Shown here piece after piece: positions 24,543 to 29,265 of a stretch of 31,353 bases of DNA. A program made the position numbers and the translations under genes. The notes beneath the pieces were generated by a model. The model saw only the letters and a list, made by a program, of their open reading frames with translations, was not told the DNA's origin and searched no databases. The DNA is from a virus: IMG/VR virus record IMGVR_UViG_3300032299_000857, positions 1 through 31,353 of that record, one strand, 5' to 3'. Within the stretch, counting starts at the first letter, position 1; each line of letters starts with the position of its first letter.

Positions 24543-24712
24543 GGTTATATCGCAAGCTATCGGGTGGATGCCCTTCCTCTCTTCACGAGAATTAATGCTC
24601 GGTCTATGATTTCCGTCGGTCAGTCGATAAGCTCATTTACAAGGTTTCATGGCAGTATATAACCGCCTCTTCCTGTCCAATCAATGCTGAAATGAGAATC
24701 ACATAGGGCGGT
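24543..24712 (-). ncRNA. Candidate structured leader RNA with alternative pairings
   Basis: Seen: GGTTATAT (24543-24550) pairs with ATATAACC (24657-24664). GCTATCG (24556-24562) pairs with CGATAAGC (24625-24632) with one bulged A. CGAG (24586-24589) pairs with CTCG (24598-24601). On the minus strand GGCGGT-TATAT-ACTGCC (24667-24651) is a tight hairpin with one G-U pair, and GGCGGT can instead pair with ACCGCC at 24712-24707. These alternatives share bases 24657-24667, so they exclude each other, as in riboswitches or attenuators. The leftward transcript from the predicted promoter would contain it as a 5' leader of over 300 nt. The strand is inferred from the G-U pair; a plus-strand RNA is not excluded. 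Confidence 0.45.
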
Positions 24713-24732
24713 AACTTGTTTATTATTTAATT

Positions 24733-24761
24733 TTTATAGAAAGTAAATTAAATATTTACAA
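24733..24761 (-). promoter_or_regulatory. Sigma70-like promoter for the leftward operon
   Basis: On the minus strand: -35 TTGTAA (24761-24756, 4 of 6 consensus), 17-nt spacer, -10 TATAAA (24738-24733, 5 of 6). Transcription would begin near 24726 and run through the structured stretch to the gene at 24410. The surrounding sequence is AT-rich, so chance matches are a concern; the correct spacing and location are the support. Confidence 0.5.
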
Positions 24762-24783
24762 TTTATTTAAGCTGAGGTATAAG
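24755..24783 (+). promoter_or_regulatory. Sigma70-like early promoter for the rightward operon
   Basis: -35 TTTACA (24755-24760, 5 of 6 consensus), exactly 17-nt spacer, -10 TATAAG (24778-24783, 5 of 6). The predicted start near 24790 gives a short leader of about 23 nt before the ribosome site AAGGA (24803-24807) and the ATG at 24813. Its -35 box overlaps that of the leftward promoter almost completely, so only one polymerase could bind at a time. Confidence 0.65.
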
Positions 24784-24812
24784 TGTGGTCTATAAAAATG
24801 ATAAGGATTTAA

Positions 24813-24986
24813 ATGGATACTCGTTTCGCCATAGGCAACACCGTTCAATATATCTTAGACCCCCAAATAATCTTTACAATTACTGAAATTCTTATAGATG
24901 ACACCGGCATCTATTACACTGGCATTGACCAGAGCAAGGCGCAGCTTGGATACTATCGTCAAAACTTTTTAGAATTATATGAATAG
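24813..24986 (+). CDS. Small early protein, first gene of the rightward operon
   Basis: A 57-residue protein starting MDTRFAIGNTVQYILDPQII and ending NFLELYE. Start certain: AAGGA 5 nt upstream, directly behind the promoter. The pattern GNTVQYI, ILIDDTGIYYTG and FLELYE resembles small SH3-like beta-barrel proteins that are frequent as first early genes of phages (recalled). It overlaps the next gene by 8 nt. A host-takeover or regulatory role is inference. Confidence 0.75.
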   Translation: MDTRFAIGNTVQYILDPQIIFTITEILIDDTGIYYTGIDQSKAQLGYYRQNFLELYE

Positions 24987-25203
24987 CGAATTGATCACCT
25001 GTCCCAATTGTGGGCATGAATCTGAGTACCATTTCCAGGATGACCAACTAAAGCATTGGGGACTATGCCTCTGTGCAAAACAATATAAGCAAACCAAGTT
25101 AGATGCGTTTGATTTACAAATAAGGAGAATATTACATGAAGTCTATCGCAGCAGCTCTCGTAAAGTTTCAATCACAGCTAAAGCCAGTGGAAAAGGGGTC
25201 TGA
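24979..25203 (+). CDS. Small zinc-ribbon protein overlapping the ERF gene
   Basis: A 74-residue protein with Cys8, Cys11, Cys30 and Cys32 (CxxC-x18-CxC), a probable zinc ribbon; the last third is basic and Ser-rich. It overlaps the 57-residue gene by 8 nt and runs 68 nt into the ERF gene. The basic end (about residues 52-74) is coded in the overlap and may be only weakly constrained. The cysteine layout mirrors that of the product of 24141-24410. Confidence 0.6.
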   Translation: MNSELITCPNCGHESEYHFQDDQLKHWGLCLCAKQYKQTKLDAFDLQIRRILHEVYRSSSRKVSITAKASGKGV

Positions 25204-25744
25204 GAATCCTTTCTTTCGGTCTTCTTATGCGAGCCTCAGTGACATATTACAGGCCGTAATGCCTTTATTAAACTCTTATGGGCTATCCATAACTCAACCC
25301 ATGAGAGTTACCGATAATGGCACTATACTAATCACAAGTCTTCTACATGAGTCAGGAGAAGTGATTGAATCTGAGATGATTCTGCCACATAATCCAGACC
25401 CACAACGATACGGATCATTAATATCTTACTACAAGCGTTATCAGCTAACCGCTCTTTTGGGGATTGCAACTATAGACGAAGATGATGATGCCAACCGAGC
25501 GTCTGGAAAGGATGTTGGTTATAAACCATCACCTGTCAAAAGTCCGACACCTAAGCCAACATTTATAGTTGAGCCAACTACTGAGCCAAAACCTGTTCAA
25601 ATTAAAAATCCTATGGATAAGGCATCCGATGCTCAGAAAGGAGCTCTTACTAAAATGGGTATTTATTTCTCTAAAGATATTACTAAATCAGAAGCAAGCG
25701 CATTAATCGAAAAAGCCAATATGGAAAGGAAGTCTAGCAGATGA
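25136..25744 (+). CDS. erf: ERF-family single-strand annealing recombinase
   Basis: A 202-residue protein. The N-terminal domain (1-125) has the ERF pattern: IAAALVKFQSQLKPVEKGSE followed by NPFFRSSYASLSDI, then VMPLLNSYGLSITQP, LLHESGEVIESE and SLISYYKRYQLTALLGIATI, ending in DEDDDANRA. The middle is Pro/Thr-rich, and the C-terminal about 45 residues form a small helical domain. It anneals complementary single strands at DNA ends, as in P22 Erf genome circularisation. Start certain: AAGGAG 8 nt upstream. The stop overlaps the SSB start (ATGA). No partner exonuclease is seen, but a VRR-NUC nuclease ends the same operon. Confidence 0.9.
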   Translation: MKSIAAALVKFQSQLKPVEKGSENPFFRSSYASLSDILQAVMPLLNSYGLSITQPMRVTDNGTILITSLLHESGEVIESEMILPHNPDPQRYGSLISYYKRYQLTALLGIATIDEDDDANRASGKDVGYKPSPVKSPTPKPTFIVEPTTEPKPVQIKNPMDKASDAQKGALTKMGIYFSKDITKSEASALIEKANMERKSSR

Positions 25745-26037
25745 GCTTTAATAAAGTATTTTTAATGGGATCAATTAAGAACAAACAACCAGTCCAGGCC
25801 AAATCGGGAAACCTTATTTTAAAGTTTACTGTGAAGACTTGGGACAAAGAAGGCAAAGAATATGTCGATTGCGTAGGTTATGGAAAACTAGCTGACATTA
25901 TTCAAAATGATTTTTCAGAAGGCGACACCATTTTTATCGAGGGCAAAGCACACACCTGGTTAGATGGTGAAATTAAGAAAACAACAGTTATATGTGAACG
26001 TTTTAGGTCTTATTCTTTGAAAAATACTGAGTTTTAA
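25741..26037 (+). CDS. ssb: Single-stranded DNA-binding protein (OB fold)
   Basis: A 98-residue protein: FNKVFLMGSIKNKQPVQAKS, LILKFTVKTWD, YVDCVGYGKLADIIQNDFSE, GDTIFIEGKAHTWLDGEIKK and TTVICERFR follow the five strands of bacterial SSB. It lacks the long acidic C-terminal tail of host SSB, ending NTEF, so host partner recruitment by the usual DDIPF-type tip is not obvious. Coupled to ERF by ATGA with AAGGAAG 8 nt upstream. Works with ERF in recombination or replication of phage DNA. Confidence 0.88.
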   Translation: MSFNKVFLMGSIKNKQPVQAKSGNLILKFTVKTWDKEGKEYVDCVGYGKLADIIQNDFSEGDTIFIEGKAHTWLDGEIKKTTVICERFRSYSLKNTEF

Positions 26038-26038
26038 A

Positions 26039-26233
26039 ATGAGACTAAATTCAGATCCATGTCCAAAAACTTTAGCTGATATAGATAAACCTGGGACTGT
26101 TTTTGTTCTTTCTTCAGACAAGTCTGACTGGGTTTACCATGATAGAATCGGCGACATTGCAGTTTGTCGCCCATTTCAAGACGTAACATTAGTTAATCTT
26201 CCTTTAGATGCAGGGGTTGAAAATGTCTTTTAA
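26039..26233 (+). CDS. Small early protein of unknown function
   Basis: A 64-residue protein starting 1 nt after the SSB stop. The pattern PCPKTLADIDKPGTVFVLSS and WVYHDRIGDIAVCRPFQD suggests a small beta barrel (SH3-like). Weak ribosome site, so it probably relies on coupling to SSB. It overlaps the next gene by 11 nt. Confidence 0.6.
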   Translation: MRLNSDPCPKTLADIDKPGTVFVLSSDKSDWVYHDRIGDIAVCRPFQDVTLVNLPLDAGVENVF

Positions 26234-26390
26234 ATTAATCTATGATTTACTTTTTACTGCTCTTTTACTTTTTGTGGGATTCTATTTTGGAAGGTTTACA
26301 GGATTTAAAGAAGCTGCTGCCATAGAAAAACATTATGCGTATAGCATGAAGCAGAGTTTAAAGAATTGCATAGACGTAATTAGTAAATGA
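26223..26390 (+). CDS. Small single-pass membrane protein
   Basis: I start at the ATG at 26223, which has AGGGG 6 nt upstream; an in-frame ATG at 26208 adds five residues but lacks such a site. The 55-residue product has one membrane helix (about residues 4-22, LIYDLLFTALLLFVGFYFG) and a polar helical tail. N-in or N-out is not clear. It overlaps both neighbours (11 nt and 4 nt). Possible lysis, exclusion or anchoring role; not recognised. Confidence 0.6.
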   Translation: MSFKLIYDLLFTALLLFVGFYFGRFTGFKEAAAIEKHYAYSMKQSLKNCIDVISK

Positions 26391-26743
26391 GAGTACAGTG
26401 CGTCCTTTACCCAGACCTTGAAATTGATGAGAATGCCAGAGTATTCGTCAAACAAACAGGGAAAGAGATCATTCCTCAACTAGAGCATTCACTGTCAATC
26501 AATGGGCCTGTAGTTTATTATCGCAAGGATGGCAAAACTAGAAACCTGTCTTTGAGATCTCTTTATTTCGCTGCTCATATAAAAGGCTGCAAGATAACTA
26601 GAGGTGACACCACTGAACCAGTGAATGGTGACTATTTTGATCTAAGACCAAATAATTTTTACACTAAAAAGCCTGAGAAAATTATAAAAACAGAAGAATC
26701 TTATTCCTGTTGGATGAATGGATCAGGAGAATTGTTTTGCTAG
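26387..26743 (+). CDS. Early protein of unknown function, weakly HNH/NUMOD-like
   Basis: A 118-residue protein. The segment YYRKDGKTRNLSLRSLYFAA followed by a short loop and GDYFDLRPNNF recalls the fold of HNH homing endonucleases or their DNA-binding domains, but the HNH catalytic residues (a paired His and Asn-His) are missing. It may be a degenerate or DNA-binding-only version. ATGA-coupled to the membrane protein upstream. Ends with two Cys in the last 15 residues. Confidence 0.55.
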   Translation: MRVQCVLYPDLEIDENARVFVKQTGKEIIPQLEHSLSINGPVVYYRKDGKTRNLSLRSLYFAAHIKGCKITRGDTTEPVNGDYFDLRPNNFYTKKPEKIIKTEESYSCWMNGSGELFC

Positions 26744-27027
26744 TAGGTCATACAATTACTAAAAAAGATAATGGGCCTATAAAGTTAACTGTCGGTAATG
26801 AAGTTGCTGAGATTGAAGTATCTTGGCATAAAACCTCTGCTTCAAAAGTTTGTCTAACTGTTAAAGCATCTAAAGAAGTTGATGTGCTATTTCCAAAAAC
26901 AATGAATAAGTTTTTAGAACGGATTAGATTTTTAGAAAATGAATTAAAACTTGCAGAAGAATTTGTTCAAAAACAAAAAGAAATATTTTTAGAAGAATTT
27001 AAAAAGTTAAAAGGTGAAAATGAGTGA
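26737..27027 (+). CDS. Small beta plus coiled-coil early protein
   Basis: I start at the TTG at 26737 (96 residues): AGGAG lies 7 nt upstream and the start overlaps the previous stop. A TTG at 26710 is also in frame but has no site. Residues 1-55 are beta-rich, and residues 60-95 (FLERIRFLENELKLAEEFVQ and onward) form a coiled coil. It overlaps the next tiny gene by 8 nt. Function not recognised. Confidence 0.6.
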   Translation: MLVGHTITKKDNGPIKLTVGNEVAEIEVSWHKTSASKVCLTVKASKEVDVLFPKTMNKFLERIRFLENELKLAEEFVQKQKEIFLEEFKKLKGENE

Positions 27028-27106
27028 TAAAATTATGGCAGTTTATCTTCTAATGGTAGTAATATTATCTGCAGTGATTGCATACAATACTCCGATAGGA
27101 TATTAA
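27020..27106 (+). CDS. 28-residue single-pass membrane peptide
   Basis: MSDKIMAVYLLMVVILSAVI followed by AYNTPIGY: one hydrophobic helix (residues 5-21) with a short polar end. AAGG lies upstream of the ATG, it overlaps the preceding gene by 8 nt, and the next ATG stands 1 nt after its stop, so it fills the gap in the operon exactly. That tight packing is the main reason to believe it is translated. Role unknown. Confidence 0.5.
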   Translation: MSDKIMAVYLLMVVILSAVIAYNTPIGY

Positions 27107-27107
27107 C

Positions 27108-27539
27108 ATGAGATTCAGAAACTGCATTATTGGTAAAGAATTAACTCATCCAATCCAAATAGCTGAGTCACTTTTAACTCCTTATTCAATCATGTATAAA
27201 GACCTGCAAAAGAATGCAAACATATTTAAGTATAATACTCCTGAAAATTTTTTAGATTTGTTACTTGAGAAAAAGGAACCTATAAGTGTGTTTACTTACC
27301 GTGCCAAAAATCCATGGTCTAAAGCTATTGGTTATTACTCAAGCGGGAAAATACACCTTAATCTTAGAAAGTTGCCAAGTATGGATAAGTTAGACCTAGT
27401 AGGTTTCTTGCTTCATGAGTATGCCCACTACTCAGGTCTTAATCACGGGACTGGTTATACTAGGAACTATATTACAGAAGACAAATTAAGGTATTCAGTG
27501 CCATACTATTTATCTGAAAATGTTAAAAACTGGATTTAA
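27108..27539 (+). CDS. Metzincin-motif zinc metalloprotease-like protein
   Basis: A 143-residue protein with LLHEYAHYSGLNHG: His103, Glu104, His107, Gly110, His113 form a full HExxHxxGxxH zinc motif. Upstream, GKIHLNLRKLP is an edge strand as in minimal metallopeptidases. After the motif comes GTGYTRN. There is no signal peptide, so it would act in the host cytoplasm. AGGA stands 7 nt before the ATG. The alternative is an SprT/WLM-like DNA-protein crosslink protease; the Gly and third His favour a metzincin-type site. It is in the early operon between two membrane peptides, so a host-directed function is plausible but inferred. Confidence 0.7.
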   Translation: MRFRNCIIGKELTHPIQIAESLLTPYSIMYKDLQKNANIFKYNTPENFLDLLLEKKEPISVFTYRAKNPWSKAIGYYSSGKIHLNLRKLPSMDKLDLVGFLLHEYAHYSGLNHGTGYTRNYITEDKLRYSVPYYLSENVKNWI

Positions 27540-27540
27540 T

Positions 27541-27663
27541 ATGGAATTTATTATCATTGGATCTGTATTCATTATTTTAGGTGCAGTCATCATTTATTTA
27601 CAAGTCAAAATAATGACAGAGCAAAAAGAGCAAAAAAAGAAATTAAACAGGATGAAGATTTGA
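27541..27663 (+). CDS. 40-residue membrane protein, zero-frame product with slippery site
   Basis: N-terminal membrane helix (residues 2-21, EFIIIGSVFIILGAVIIYLQ) and a very polar tail of Gln, Lys and Glu, ending RMKI. It starts 1 nt after the metalloprotease stop; an in-frame ATG at 27520 inside that gene is an alternative start. Codons 31-33 (CAA AAA AAG) contain the heptamer A_AAA_AAG. The layout (short helix, charged tail) recalls small inner-membrane spanin- or holin-like proteins but is too short to classify. Confidence 0.55.
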   Translation: MEFIIIGSVFIILGAVIIYLQVKIMTEQKEQKKKLNRMKI

Positions 27664-27740
27664 GGCGGCAACGTGGTCACATCCATGTTTACACGCTACC
27701 GCCTGAGGATTTATGGGCAGACGACCGCCTGCAATTATAG
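27541..27740 (+). CDS. Possible -1 frameshift fusion, 66 residues
   Basis: If ribosomes slip -1 on A_AAA_AAG at 27633-27639, reading resumes with GAA at 27639 and continues to TAG at 27738-27740. The new tail is EIKQDEDLRRQRGHIHVYTL followed by PPEDLWADDRLQL, a balanced, protein-like sequence. The -1 frame has no ATG or GTG between the stop at 27537-27539 and the slippery site; the only local alternative is a TTG at 27660 with AGGA 7 nt upstream. The same pattern would result from a one-base deletion or insertion error in the run of seven A. Confidence 0.4.
27633..27639 (+). promoter_or_regulatory. Slippery heptamer A_AAA_AAG in the zero frame
   Basis: The seven bases are in the exact X_XXY_YYZ phase of the 40-residue ORF (CAA AAA AAG). 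This is the heptamer used by E. coli dnaX and is the most efficient bacterial -1 site known to me. A hairpin follows at 27663-27704, 23 nt downstream, further than the usual 5-12 nt. A clear stimulatory Shine-Dalgarno upstream is not visible (only AAAGAG). Confidence 0.5.
27663..27704 (+). repeat. Hairpin spanning the stop of the 40-residue ORF
   Basis: AGGCGG (27663-27668) pairs with CCGCCT (27699-27704). Inside it CGTG (27672-27675) pairs with CACG (27692-27695). The alternative inner pairing is CGTGG with CCATG (27683-27687). The stretch is more GC-rich than its flanks. There is no T-run, so it is not a standard terminator. It may stimulate frameshifting or mask the start of the next gene, whose GAGGA lies just after the hairpin. 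Confidence 0.5.
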
Positions 27741-28168
27741 TTTCATCCCTTTTAAAAGTTGAGTCAATGCTATCTAATCCAACCGAAAAACAAATTGAGA
27801 ATCAGATTTTATCTTATCTAAGGAATAAAGGAATATTCGTTTGGAAGAATCAATCCACTGGTGTGTTTGATCCGACTAAAAAAGTTTTTAGAAAATCAAG
27901 TAATCCACATCACATTTCAGGAGTATCCGACATTTTAGGTATCTTGAAAGACGGTAGGTTTTTAGCCATAGAAGTTAAAAAACCTTATATTTCTAAAAAG
28001 ACTCTTAAGGTTAAATACCGAACCCAGGAAGAACTCCAAAAACTGGCCAGTGTTGAACAGGTTAACTTTATACAAAAAATTAGACTGAGCAACGGTGTCT
28101 CTTTTTATGCCGATAGTTTAGAAGTAGTTGAGGATCAACTTATTTTTGCCAAAATTGAGCAAGGGTAA
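27713..28168 (+). CDS. VRR-NUC domain nuclease
   Basis: A 151-residue protein. EKQIENQILSYLRNKGIFVW (about 25-44), then HISGVSDILGILKDGRFLAI followed by EVKKP give the VRR-NUC core with Asp73 and the Glu87-x-Lys89 pair, after Glu29 or Gln31 of helix 1. The last strand VSFYADSLEVVED completes the fold. These nucleases cut branched DNA or act as resolvase- or exonuclease-like partners, fitting an operon with ERF and SSB. The start is either the ATG at 27713 or the ATG at 27767 (residue 19), just before the domain. The 3' end overlaps the convergent amidase gene by 29 nt. Confidence 0.85.
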   Translation: MGRRPPAIIVSSLLKVESMLSNPTEKQIENQILSYLRNKGIFVWKNQSTGVFDPTKKVFRKSSNPHHISGVSDILGILKDGRFLAIEVKKPYISKKTLKVKYRTQEELQKLASVEQVNFIQKIRLSNGVSFYADSLEVVEDQLIFAKIEQG

Positions 28169-28565
28169 AGTTTGGGCAAGTTTTGCCTGCATCTAATTCC
28201 CTGTGGAGTTTAACGTCTTTTCTGGTCAGGTTATATTTTTTTAAAAGATCATCAACTAGCTTTCTTGCCGTGATAAACTGTGGACCATGGAAATCTTTGA
28301 ATGTTCTACCAGAAAGACATATTCCAAGGCTAAAACGGTTATGGTTCTTCACATGGGCACCGACATACTCTTCCTTTCGCCCTGGATGAATGGAACCATT
28401 ACGACTAATGAAGTAGTGATAGCCAACATCGTCACTATTCCCTTTTATGCCATCCGGCCCGGTGAAACCTCTGAGGGTATGCCAGTGTCTAATTGTATGA
28501 ATATTGTCATGTGATGCTTCATCTGAATCAGAACAATGGAGCACTATAAAATTAATTTTTCTCAT
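28140..28565 (-). CDS. N-acetylmuramoyl-L-alanine amidase endolysin (T7 lysozyme-like)
   Basis: A 141-residue Amidase_2-type enzyme. Zinc ligands by position: His10 (FIVLHCS), His121 (LHRELD) and Cys130 (GKTCPNF); catalytic Tyr50 (VGYHY) and Lys128. The His/Cys/Lys spacing at the C-terminus is the same as in T7 lysozyme. It cleaves the amide bond between muramic acid and the peptide stem. No signal peptide or cell-wall-binding domain, so it needs a holin for release. ATGA-coupled to the small gene upstream, and it overlaps the convergent VRR-NUC gene by 29 nt with no terminator between. It probably does not inhibit a T7-type RNA polymerase, as none is seen here. Confidence 0.92.
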   Translation of the reverse strand: MRKINFIVLHCSDSDEASHDNIHTIRHWHTLRGFTGPDGIKGNSDDVGYHYFISRNGSIHPGRKEEYVGAHVKNHNRFSLGICLSGRTFKDFHGPQFITARKLVDDLLKKYNLTRKDVKLHRELDAGKTCPNFTLAQFWQK

Positions 28566-28744
28566 TTTTTCGCCTCTAAAAGTGTGATGACCTTTTGAAT
28601 TAAATAAGCTGTCTTAGTGTCATTGTTTTGTAATGCTTGAAACTTTTGAGCAACTAACCTAGTTAATGTGTCAGATTTATGGCAGCTCTCTTTTTTTGAA
28701 GATAAATCCTGCTTCTTTAAATCTTCTGATTTTTTCTTTTTCAT
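28562..28744 (-). CDS. Small Lys-rich protein coupled to the endolysin
   Basis: A 60-residue protein: highly basic N-terminus (MKKKKSEDLKKQDLSSKK), then a helix pair (LTRLVAQKFQALQNND and AYLIQKVITLLEAKK). The stop overlaps the amidase start (ATGA). It overlaps the lipoprotein gene by 68 nt in another frame. No membrane segment. Coupling to the endolysin argues that it is real; its role is unknown. Confidence 0.5.
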   Translation of the reverse strand: MKKKKSEDLKKQDLSSKKESCHKSDTLTRLVAQKFQALQNNDTKTAYLIQKVITLLEAKK

Positions 28745-28982
28745 GAAACTTAATCACATCCTTGTTGATTATTATTTCATATTCTTTACACCATACCAGT
28801 ATTTTTCTCTTACAGTCCCCAATGCTTGCCCATTGGTATTCCAAACCGTCTAAAGTTTCACTTATCCTGTAAGTTCTGAGTTCGAATGAAGGAGGTGTAA
28901 TCGTGGAGGTAGTTGCGCAGCTCAAATTGGATGTGATCAAGAACAGCATCAGAACGAACAGACGGATTTTTGTTATATTCAT
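28677..28982 (-). CDS. Lipoprotein, outer-membrane spanin candidate
   Basis: A 101-residue protein with a type II signal peptide: basic start (MNITKIR), hydrophobic core (LFVLMLFLITS), and a Cys at residue 22 in NLSCATT. Asn at -3 makes the lipobox imperfect. The mature part has two further Cys and a basic C-terminus. Place next to the endolysin suggests an o-spanin (Rz1-like) that completes lysis at the outer membrane. It overlaps the upstream gene by 125 nt in a different frame, as Rz/Rz1 pairs often do. Confidence 0.6.
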   Translation of the reverse strand: MNITKIRLFVLMLFLITSNLSCATTSTITPPSFELRTYRISETLDGLEYQWASIGDCKRKILVWCKEYEIIINKDVIKFHEKEKIRRFKEAGFIFKKRELP

Positions 28983-29115
28983 TGTAAAAGTCTTTTTTTA
29001 ATGTGCTTAATTTCTCAATCATTTGCAGAGATTTTTTAACAGTAAAGTTTTCTTCTTTTTTAAGAAGCAGCGAAAGACTTGCCTCCGCTGCCTCGATAAT
29101 TGCCTGGATAAGCAC
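28858..29115 (-). CDS. Small helical lysis-region protein
   Basis: An 85-residue protein starting with GTG at 29115, directly after the holin-candidate stop (TAAGTG). N-terminal amphipathic helix (LIQAIIEAAEASLSLLLKK), then charged helices with coiled-coil character. No strong membrane helix is visible, so an i-spanin role is uncertain although the overlapping lipoprotein gene suggests a spanin-like pair. It shares 125 nt with that gene. Confidence 0.55.
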   Translation of the reverse strand: MLIQAIIEAAEASLSLLLKKEENFTVKKSLQMIEKLSTLKKDFYNEYNKNPSVRSDAVLDHIQFELRNYLHDYTSFIRTQNLQDK

Positions 29116-29256
29116 TTATTTCTTCAACTTCTTGAGTTGAAAATAAACTAATTGAAACAATCCGTTAGCCTTTACACTTGGAATAAGTGCAAGAGCTTCA
29201 GAGATTGCAAAAGCTAAGAGAATTAAAGTTTCTTTATGCTCAATAATCATTTCCAT
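29116..29256 (-). CDS. 46-residue holin candidate
   Basis: MEMIIEHKETLILLAFAISE, then ALALIPSVKANGLFQLIYFQ and LKKLKK. AAGGAG lies 5 nt upstream of the ATG at 29256, so the start is firm. The helix TLILLAFAISEALALIP followed by SVKANG and FQLI is a pattern I recall from short proteins beside endolysins in many phages. The basic C-terminus (KKLKK) is typical of holins. One, possibly two weak membrane segments. Holin function is inferred from size, hydrophobic profile and position before the spanin and endolysin genes. Confidence 0.6.
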   Translation of the reverse strand: MEMIIEHKETLILLAFAISEALALIPSVKANGLFQLVYFQLKKLKK

Positions 29257-29265
29257 ATGATCTCC

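Larger units (their letters stand above)
24411..24812. other. 402-bp non-coding control region between divergent operons
   Basis: No credible gene lies here; the longest ATG frames are about 20 codons. The left three quarters (about 24440-24715) are visibly richer in G and C than the flanks and full of inverted repeats. The right part (24716-24812) is strongly AT-rich and contains opposed promoter matches. Both operons start here, so it is the main transcription switch. An origin of replication is possible given the AT-rich block, but I see no iterons. Confidence 0.75.

Noticed and set aside
26387-26743. HNH endonuclease call
   Set aside because: Only the general layout is suggestive; the catalytic His and Asn-His residues are absent.
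28183-28514. Plus-strand open frames opposite the endolysin
   Set aside because: The amidase has all zinc and catalytic residues on the minus strand; the opposite frames lack ribosome sites and recognisable sequence.
29123-29141. TTCAACT/AGTTGAA hairpin as a terminator
   Set aside because: It lies inside the 3' end of the holin candidate, codes Lys/Leu residues, is AT-rich and is not followed by a T-run.
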